Source of the DNA: Flavobacteriaceae bacterium UBA3179
Lineage (GTDB): Bacteria > Bacteroidota > Bacteroidia > Flavobacteriales > Flavobacteriaceae
Direction of reading: 5' to 3'
DNA length: 26,495 nt
Assembly: GCA_002364245.1 (NCBI GenBank)
Contig: DEXR01000026.1
Location: forward strand, 847 to 27,341
Under the pieces are notes generated by a model that saw only the letters and a list, made by a program, of their open reading frames with translations, ran no database searches and had not been told where the DNA came from. Positions 14,736-21,317 of the stretch are shown piece by piece (within the stretch, counting starts at the first letter, position 1; every line of letters begins with the position of its first letter). The translations under genes and the position numbers were made by a program.

Positions 14736-14768
14736 GGAATATTCATAGGAATATTTTTACTATCTTTA
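14736..14768 (+). promoter_or_regulatory. Candidate promoter region of the signalling operon with a direct repeat
   Basis: GGAATATT occurs twice (14736-14743 and 14748-14755), 12 bp apart, directly before TATCTTTA (14761-14768), a 7-of-8 match to the -7 consensus TAnnTTTG. A start near 14773 would leave a leader of about 65 nt before ATG 14840. The repeat could bind a regulator; this is a weak, position-based call. Confidence 0.3.
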
Positions 14769-14839
14769 GATTACTCCCCACTAGTAGTATATCCCCCTTT
14801 TACCCCATTGAACGTTGCTTGACTTTAAAACACTTGTTT

Positions 14840-16000
14840 ATGAAAGCAAAATCTTTACAAGGTACATCGTTAGAAGCCATCAAACAGGCGTTACAAAATA
14901 GTCTGGCAGATGGGTTTAGGCCTACAATTGCTATACTGTTTATTTCTGTAAAGCAGGACAGAAAAGCTGTTTGCAAACTACTGGATTCCAAAAATATCGA
15001 TGTTTTTGGTGCTACCTCCTGTGGGGAGTTTATAAACGGCACGCAAACCGAAGGCGGAATAGCTCTGTTGCTTTTAGAGCTTCAAAAAGAACACTATAAA
15101 ATTCTTTTTGGGGATAGCAGCGGTAAAAACCTGAAAGAAACTGTTTCAAGCGTAACAAATACAGCTTTAAATCATTTCAGCAATCCTTCATTTATCATGT
15201 GCAGTACAGGAATGACTGCTCAGGGTAAATATTTTGATGGCGAGACTTTTGTGAACAGTATCAACGAAGTAATCGGTCCCGATCGAATCTACTTTGGCGG
15301 TATGGCGGGTGACGACTGGACGTTTTCGGGATCTTTTGTATTTACCAATGATGAAGAAACCGATTTTGGGATGGTTGCGCTTGCGCTCGATGCAGATAAG
15401 ATTTCCCTCAACGGTATGGCCATTAACGGATGGAAACCGATGGGGATTTCAAGAAGGGTAACCAAAAGTAAAGGCAAACTGCTCTATACTATTGACGACA
15501 AACCTGCCGTAGAAATGTATTATAAATACCTGGGGCATACCGAAAAATTGGGGGATGAGAGTTTTAATATGTTTAAGGACCTATCCTTTCACTACCCATT
15601 TATTGTAAAAAGGGCCTCTGGCGAAACTGCATTGCGGAGTCCTTTAAGTGTTGACCATACAGAGCATGCCCTTGAAATGGATTCAGAAATGCTGGAAGGA
15701 ACAGAGTTTTGGTTTACCATGCCACCCGATTTTGATATTGCTGAAGAAGTAATAGATAAGGCAAGCGCCTTTAAAAAAGAAAATGATACATATGCCGATG
15801 CCCTTATTATTTTCTCATGTGCTGGCAGGCCGCCGGTTTTAGGGCCATTGGTTTCGGTTGAAAATGAAGGCTTGGCCGATGTGTGGAACGCCCCAATGGC
15901 AGGCTTCTTTACGTATGGAGAATATGGAAGAGCCCCCGAGGGAGAACAAAACTATCATTCCGGTGCCTGTTGTTGGGTAGCCTTAAAAGAAAAAGAATGA
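14840..16000 (+). CDS. FIST-domain sensory protein
   Basis: 386 residues, no signal peptide or membrane helix. The N-terminal half is a FIST_N domain ('DVFGATSCGEFINGTQTEGGIALLLL', later 'MCSTGMTAQGKYFDGETFVNSI' and 'GPDRIYFGGMAGDDW'). The C-terminal part is FIST_C ('PAVEMYYKYLG' and 'NAPMAGFFTYGEYGR', closing with 'NYHSGACCWVAL'). FIST domains are proposed ligand sensors, possibly for amino acids or other small metabolites, and often accompany two-component proteins. ATG 14840 is chosen because the 40 upstream codons are not family-like. Its stop overlaps the first kinase start by 4 bp (ATGA), so the two are translationally coupled and it probably supplies or modulates input to that kinase. 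Confidence 0.9.
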   Translation: MKAKSLQGTSLEAIKQALQNSLADGFRPTIAILFISVKQDRKAVCKLLDSKNIDVFGATSCGEFINGTQTEGGIALLLLELQKEHYKILFGDSSGKNLKETVSSVTNTALNHFSNPSFIMCSTGMTAQGKYFDGETFVNSINEVIGPDRIYFGGMAGDDWTFSGSFVFTNDEETDFGMVALALDADKISLNGMAINGWKPMGISRRVTKSKGKLLYTIDDKPAVEMYYKYLGHTEKLGDESFNMFKDLSFHYPFIVKRASGETALRSPLSVDHTEHALEMDSEMLEGTEFWFTMPPDFDIAEEVIDKASAFKKENDTYADALIIFSCAGRPPVLGPLVSVENEGLADVWNAPMAGFFTYGEYGRAPEGEQNYHSGACCWVALKEKE

Positions 16001-17667
16001 ACCAGCATCTTCAAAAAATACTGGATTATATAGAGCAGTCGGAACAGTTTTCCGAAGCAGATAAAAATGCGCTTACCAAAGCGGCCAAGGATACGGACCG
16101 TGACTTGACTATTTCAGAATTTAAACTGGAACGTACCGAAAAGATAAAGCGCACCACTGCCACCTTGTTAGAAGAAACCATTGAAGAGCTGGAGAAAAAA
16201 AGAGAGGCCGTTGAAGCCCAAAACAAGGAACTGGAAATAGAGGCTGCCCTAGAACGAATGCGCGCCGTGGCATTGACCATCCGTACATCTGATGAGCTTA
16301 TTAAAGTAGCAGAATCCCTCTACAACGAACTACTTATTTTAGGTTTCAGTAACACGCGCAATGCACAAGTAGTGATAAACCTTGGCGAAAACGAGCTATA
16401 TCTTATTTGTGTTTATACGGAAGGCAGTGCCGAAATATTTAAAGAATCACGCTATGAAACCTCGCCCATTATACAAAACCTGTATGATGAGTTGGATGCT
16501 TCTCATGATGCTTTATACCAAAAAGAAATAATAGGGAAAGATTTTGAAGATTGGATGGAGTGGCGAAAAACAACTATTTCAAACTTTGATGAAAAGTTAT
16601 TAAAAGCCCGTTCGGTATGTTTTTACCTGTATTCCATAGGGGAAGGGCATTTAGGTATTTCAACCTATAATTCCATTACTGAAGCGCAGCTAGAAATACT
16701 GAAGCGATTTAGAAACGTGTTTGAACTTGCCTACCGTCGTTTTATGGATATAGCGAAAGCTGAAGAACAGGCTGAAAACCTAAGAAAGGAAAAAGAGACC
16801 TTAGAAAAAACCTTAACCGAACTGCAAGAAACACAAAAGCAGTTGATACAATCGGAAAAAATGGCAAGTTTAGGGGAACTCACTGCCGGTATCGCACATG
16901 AGATTCAGAATCCGTTAAACTTCGTCAATAATTTTTCTGAAGTAAGCAAAGAGCTATTACAAGAAATGCTTGATGAATTGGCAAAAGGCGATACGGAAGA
17001 AGTAAACTTTATAGCGAAAGATGTGATTCAGAACCTTGAAAAAATAAACCATCACGGCAAACGCGCCGATGGTATTGTAAAAGGTATGTTGCAACATAGC
17101 CGAAGCAATTCGGGCGAAAAAGCAGCTGTAGATATCAATGTCTTGGTAGACGAATACCTTCGCTTGGCTTACCATGGACTACGGGCAAAGGATAAAAGCT
17201 TTAATGCAACGATACAAACAGATTATGATACATCAATAGGAAAAATTGAAATCGTCCCACAAGACATAGGCCGGGTTATTTTAAATGTAATCACCAATGC
17301 TTTTTATGCCTGTACTGAGCGAAGTCGAAGTGCCCATGCTGATAACAATCTAAGGAACGCTAGCAAAATAAATAGTGTTATTAAAGAAAAGGAATATGTA
17401 CCAACAGTTTCTATTAGTACTTCCCCCCTTGAGGGGGGCAAGGCGGGTGTAGCCATTTCAGTAAAAGACAATGGCACTGGAATGCCCAAACACGTTGTGG
17501 ATAAAATATTTCAACCCTTCTTTACCACCAAACCCACAGGGCAAGGCACTGGCTTGGGGCTGAGCTTGAGTTATGATATTGTAAAAGCGCACGGAGGTGA
17601 TTTACGTGTTTCTACTGAACAAAATATAGGAACGGAATTCGTAATTTCAATACCAATAACCCCTTGA
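15997..17667 (+). CDS. Soluble histidine kinase with one GAF-like sensor unit
   Basis: 556 residues from the ATG overlapping the FIST stop; upstream codons in the frame belong to the FIST gene. Residues 1-90 are a charged coiled coil; 90-250 form one GAF-like unit introduced by 'ALERMRAVAL' and ended by 'RFRNVFELAYRRFMDIAKAE'. A second coiled coil leads to the HisKA helix with phospho-acceptor His301 in 'GIAHEIQNPLNFVNNFSE'. The ATPase domain has N-box Asn430/Asn434, G1 Asp491 in 'DNGTGMP', the 'FFTTKPTGQGTGLGLS' lid and the final G-box. No membrane helix, so it senses cytoplasmic signals, perhaps through the FIST protein. Between N-box and G1 the domain carries two repeat-derived stretches, 'CTERSRSA' (439-446) and 'SPLEGGKAGV' (476-485). 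Confidence 0.92.
   Translation: MNQHLQKILDYIEQSEQFSEADKNALTKAAKDTDRDLTISEFKLERTEKIKRTTATLLEETIEELEKKREAVEAQNKELEIEAALERMRAVALTIRTSDELIKVAESLYNELLILGFSNTRNAQVVINLGENELYLICVYTEGSAEIFKESRYETSPIIQNLYDELDASHDALYQKEIIGKDFEDWMEWRKTTISNFDEKLLKARSVCFYLYSIGEGHLGISTYNSITEAQLEILKRFRNVFELAYRRFMDIAKAEEQAENLRKEKETLEKTLTELQETQKQLIQSEKMASLGELTAGIAHEIQNPLNFVNNFSEVSKELLQEMLDELAKGDTEEVNFIAKDVIQNLEKINHHGKRADGIVKGMLQHSRSNSGEKAAVDINVLVDEYLRLAYHGLRAKDKSFNATIQTDYDTSIGKIEIVPQDIGRVILNVITNAFYACTERSRSAHADNNLRNASKINSVIKEKEYVPTVSISTSPLEGGKAGVAISVKDNGTGMPKHVVDKIFQPFFTTKPTGQGTGLGLSLSYDIVKAHGGDLRVSTEQNIGTEFVISIPITP
17314..17331. repeat. Dispersed repeat CTGAGCGAAGTCGAAG inside the first kinase gene
   Basis: ACTGAGCGAAGTCGAAGT is translated in frame as 'TERSRS'. 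The same word is common in intergenic hairpins of Flavobacteriia, and here it lies in the variable loop between N-box and G1 box. Confidence 0.6.
17423..17447. repeat. Palindromic repeat CCCCCCTTG...CAAGGCGGG inside the first kinase gene
   Basis: CCCCCCTTG pairs with CAAGGCGGG at 8 of 9 positions, with a small internal CCCCCC-TTGA-GGGGGG hairpin. It is translated as part of 'SPLEGGKAG' just before the G1 box strand. Confidence 0.6.
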
Positions 17668-17669
17668 TT

Positions 17670-20600
17670 ATGAGCATCGATAAAAAAATAGAGGCTAGCG
17701 TGCTAAAAGTGTATGACACTTGGCTGTATAGTTACTTGAATGGGGATGTAAAAACCTATGACGCCTATTTAGACGATGATTATCATTTTATTGGTTCTAC
17801 AAGTAATGAAGAGTTTTTAACCCGAAAAGATACTACGCAATTCTTCGCGTCTACTGCCGAACAATTAGCAGGAAAATGTGATTTAAGGAATGAAACCCAG
17901 ACATTGGAACAATTTGGAGAACTTATATTCATTACCCATGTTTTTGACGCTTGGTTTCTTAATGAAACAGACTATAGCTACTATGGCAGATTTCGGTTTT
18001 CGAATGTATTACGAGAAGATAAAGAAGGATGGCGGTTTATCTATCAGCATTTCTCTACACCAGATTCAAAGACAGAAGATGGCGAAACCATTGGATTTGA
18101 TAAAATAAACGAAGAAAACCAAGAATTGCGAGAAGCCATAAAACGTCGCACGTTTGAACTGGAACAAAAAAACCGTGAACTGAAAGTTGAAGGTGCTCTA
18201 GAACGCATTAGAGCGCAAGCCGTTGCCATGAAACAATCTTCCGATTTGTTGGATATTGTAGTAACCATGCGCAATGAATTTATAAAGCTCGGCCACGAAG
18301 CGCATTATTTCTGGCACATGATGTGGCTACCAGATAAATATGAAAAAGCCATGACCTCTGGTGATGGCACTCGTATTGGTTTTGTTATGGAACTACCTAG
18401 GCATATACATGGTGACATTCCATTATTAGCCAAATGGGAAAGAAGCAACAAACCAACCGTTGTGTATGCTATGGATGCCGAAGAAGCTATCGATTATGTG
18501 GATAAAATGGTTGCATTGGGGGATTTTAAAAATATTGACCCACAAGCACCAACCCATGATGATATTAGACATATTAAAGGTCTAACTTTTATCATGGCAA
18601 GAACCAGTCATGGAGAAATTGGTTACAGTTTACCTGGAGTTGTTGAAAACCCACCAACAGAAGATATTGATATTTTAATAAAATTTGCAGGTGCTTTTGA
18701 CTTGGCACATCAGCGTTTCCTCGATCTTCAAAAAGCTGAAAAGCAAGCTCGCGAAGTCCAAATAGAGTTAGCTCTAGAAAAAGTTCGGAGCAGAACTATG
18801 GCCATGCAACATAGTGACGAATTGCAAGAAACCTCCTTTTTATTAGACCAACAAGTAAAGGCTTTAGGTATTAAAACTTGGGGCTGTGCCTTTAATATTT
18901 ACGGAGAAAAAGAATCGACAGAATGGTTTGGAAATGAAGCTGGTATTTTACACACCTATACAGTTCCCCGGGAAGGCATATTTAAGGACTATTATCAAAA
19001 AGGACAAAAAGGGGAAACATTATTAATAAAAGAATTTTCAGGTAAGGAATGTGTGAAACATTATGAGTATATGAGCACACTTCCTGTAATTGGTGATGTT
19101 TTAAAAATTTTAAAGGAAACCAATAAAGGTTTTCCAACCTACCAAATAGACCATGTTGTTTATTTTAAATATGGTTATTTATTGTTTATTACACGAGAGC
19201 CTGTTCCTGATGCACACGATATTTTTAAACGTTTCGCCAAAGTATTCGAGCAAACTTACACCCGTTTTTTAGACCTTCAAAAAGCCGAAGCACAAGCAAG
19301 GGAAGCAAAGATTGAAGCATCTCTAGAAAAAGTTCGTTCTGTCGCATTGAGCTTACAAAAAGCAGACGATATGCTTGGCATTGCCAGAGTGTTATACGAG
19401 CAATTGCTAGAACTTGGCTTTAGTGATATTCGTAATGCTATCATCGATATTCACAATGATGAAGAAGAAACTTTTTTGGATTATGATTATTCTCACGATA
19501 TGTCCTGTGCTATCACAAAATTTTCATTTTATGGCGACTCTGTTATAGAGCAACAAATTGAAAAGACACAATCTGCCAACGATGCTTTTTTTGAAATTGA
19601 ATTAAAGGGCAAAGACCTGGAAAAACTTATTGAAACGCGATTGCGCAATGGTGAAAAAGACGATCCACGGCTTCGGAAAACAGACCACCTCACCTATAAC
19701 TTATATTCCTTTGGAAATGGTGCCATCGGTATTTCTAACTTTGGGGTTTTAAACGATGAGCAAAAAAAGGTATTAAAACGCTTTCGCAACGTATTTACTT
19801 TTGCTTATAAAAGGTATACCGATTTAGCAAAGGCCGAAGCGCAGGCAAGAGAAGCACAAATAGAAGCTGCTTTGGAAAAAGTGCGGAGCCGTTCTTTAGC
19901 GATGCAAAGTGGTGATGAATTACAAGAAGTAGTCCTTATTCTTGTCGAAAAATTAAAGGAATTAGGAGTGATTTTGGACGCAAACGGAATTACCCTTTGT
20001 ACCTACTTTCAGGGTTCAAAAGATGTTTTACATTGGATCGCTTCACCAGACTTTAGTTTTGTAGGTAAGTATCTGTTGCCTTATTTTGATCATCCTATTT
20101 TTAGGGATGCTTGGCAATCTAAAGAAAAGGGTGATGTCTATTTTTCTAAAGCCTATTCTATTGAAGAAAAAAATAGCTTTTTTGAGCATGCTTTTGAACA
20201 TTCAGATTACAAAAAGCTTCCCGAAAAGTTTAAACAATGGATATTTCAAAACGATCAACACACGCTTTCTTTTGCTTGGCAAAAAAACTCTGCTATTCTA
20301 ATTCCTTCCAATACTGGCGTATTACCTACGGAAACTGAAAAAGCAGTATTGATACGTTTTTCCAAAGTATTTGAGCAGGCTTATATCCGGTTTTTAGACC
20401 TTAAAGTAAAACAAGAACAATCTGCAGAACTATTAGCTGAAAAGAAACGTCTTGAAAAAACACTTTCCAATTTACAAGAAACACAAAAACAACTTATTCA
20501 ATCGGAAAAAATGGCTTCACTTGGAGAGCTCACAGCAGGCATTGCACACGAAATACAAAACCCTTTGAACTTTGTCAATAATTTTTCTGAAGTAAGCAAC

Positions 20601-21308
20601 GAGCTTTTGGAAGAAATGAAGGAAGAATTGGCAAAAGGTAACCTAGAAGAGGTAAAACATATTGCAAATGATGTAAAACAAAACCTTGAGAAAATAAACC
20701 ATCACGGTAAACGTGCCGATACCATTGTAAAAGGAATGTTGCAACATAGCAGAACGAGAACCGCCGAAAAAGAACCCACAGATATAAATAAACTGGCAGA
20801 CGAATACCTGCGTTTAGCCTATCACGGCTTACGGGCAAAGGATAAAAATTTCAACGCCAACCTAGAAACAAATTTTGATGAAAACATTGGTCTTGTACAG
20901 GTAATTCCGCAAGATATGGGGCGTGTTATTTTAAATTTAATTACGAATGCTTTCTATGCTTGTGCTGAGCGCGGTCGAAGTGTTTGTAACGAAAGAAGAA
21001 ATTCAGCAAAAGAAAAAGACTATCAGCCTACGGTTTCAATTAGTACTTCCTCCCTTGAGGGGGGCAAGGGAGGTGTAACCATTTCAATAAAAGACAACGG
21101 CAACGGCATACCCAAACAGGTTGTAGATAAAATATTTCAGCCTTTCTTCACTACCAAACCTACGGGTAAGGGAACTGGGTTGGGCTTAAGTATGAGTTAT
21201 GATATTGTAAAAGCCCATGGAGGCAAAATTACCGTTGAGACAGAAGAGGGTAAAGGCACAACATTTAGTGTCTTACTACCCGCAACAAAAAAACATAAAA
21301 ACCTTTAA
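17670..21308 (+). CDS. Soluble hybrid-sensor histidine kinase: NTF2-like domain plus four GAF-like units
   Basis: 1212 residues. ATG 17670 lies 2 nt after the previous stop; a TTG two codons earlier is less likely. Residues 1-140 form an NTF2/SnoaL-like cone ('VYDTWLYSYLNGDVKTYDAYLDDDYHFIG' region, ending 'WRFIYQHFSTP'). Then come four GAF-like units starting near 176, 368, 551 and 733, each opened by 'ALEKVRSRxxAMQ'-type coiled coil and closed by 'FAKVFEQTYTRFLDLQKAEAQA'-type helix. The transmitter follows: His960 ('GIAHEIQNPLNFVNNFSE'), N-box Asn1089/Asn1093, Asp1142 ('DNGNGIP'), lid and G2 box. It is a close paralogue of the first kinase transmitter and shares its two repeat-derived loops. 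Cytoplasmic, no TM. It probably integrates several ligands; none can be named. Confidence 0.9.
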   Translation: MSIDKKIEASVLKVYDTWLYSYLNGDVKTYDAYLDDDYHFIGSTSNEEFLTRKDTTQFFASTAEQLAGKCDLRNETQTLEQFGELIFITHVFDAWFLNETDYSYYGRFRFSNVLREDKEGWRFIYQHFSTPDSKTEDGETIGFDKINEENQELREAIKRRTFELEQKNRELKVEGALERIRAQAVAMKQSSDLLDIVVTMRNEFIKLGHEAHYFWHMMWLPDKYEKAMTSGDGTRIGFVMELPRHIHGDIPLLAKWERSNKPTVVYAMDAEEAIDYVDKMVALGDFKNIDPQAPTHDDIRHIKGLTFIMARTSHGEIGYSLPGVVENPPTEDIDILIKFAGAFDLAHQRFLDLQKAEKQAREVQIELALEKVRSRTMAMQHSDELQETSFLLDQQVKALGIKTWGCAFNIYGEKESTEWFGNEAGILHTYTVPREGIFKDYYQKGQKGETLLIKEFSGKECVKHYEYMSTLPVIGDVLKILKETNKGFPTYQIDHVVYFKYGYLLFITREPVPDAHDIFKRFAKVFEQTYTRFLDLQKAEAQAREAKIEASLEKVRSVALSLQKADDMLGIARVLYEQLLELGFSDIRNAIIDIHNDEEETFLDYDYSHDMSCAITKFSFYGDSVIEQQIEKTQSANDAFFEIELKGKDLEKLIETRLRNGEKDDPRLRKTDHLTYNLYSFGNGAIGISNFGVLNDEQKKVLKRFRNVFTFAYKRYTDLAKAEAQAREAQIEAALEKVRSRSLAMQSGDELQEVVLILVEKLKELGVILDANGITLCTYFQGSKDVLHWIASPDFSFVGKYLLPYFDHPIFRDAWQSKEKGDVYFSKAYSIEEKNSFFEHAFEHSDYKKLPEKFKQWIFQNDQHTLSFAWQKNSAILIPSNTGVLPTETEKAVLIRFSKVFEQAYIRFLDLKVKQEQSAELLAEKKRLEKTLSNLQETQKQLIQSEKMASLGELTAGIAHEIQNPLNFVNNFSEVSNELLEEMKEELAKGNLEEVKHIANDVKQNLEKINHHGKRADTIVKGMLQHSRTRTAEKEPTDINKLADEYLRLAYHGLRAKDKNFNANLETNFDENIGLVQVIPQDMGRVILNLITNAFYACAERGRSVCNERRNSAKEKDYQPTVSISTSSLEGGKGGVTISIKDNGNGIPKQVVDKIFQPFFTTKPTGKGTGLGLSMSYDIVKAHGGKITVETEEGKGTTFSVLLPATKKHKNL
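20964..20981. repeat. Dispersed repeat GCTGAGCGCGGTCGAAGT inside the second kinase gene
   Basis: In-frame counterpart of the element at 17314-17331, translated 'AERGRS' at the same position after the N-box. It differs at three positions, including GCGG for GAAG. Confidence 0.55.
21049..21073. repeat. Palindromic repeat CCTCCCTTG...CAAGGGAGG inside the second kinase gene
   Basis: Perfect 9-bp inverted repeat with a 7-nt G-rich loop, translated as part of 'SSLEGGKGG' at the same place as the 17423-17447 element. Here the stem is better preserved than in the first kinase. Confidence 0.65.
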
Positions 21309-21317
21309 TCGTTTTAT

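Noticed and set aside
14720..14839. N-terminal extension of the FIST protein by 40 residues
   Set aside because: The extra residues are not family-like and cover the likely promoter; ATG 14840 begins the domain cleanly.
15883..15996. N-terminal extension of the first kinase
   Set aside because: These codons lie inside the FIST gene in another frame; the ATGA overlap gives a natural coupled start.
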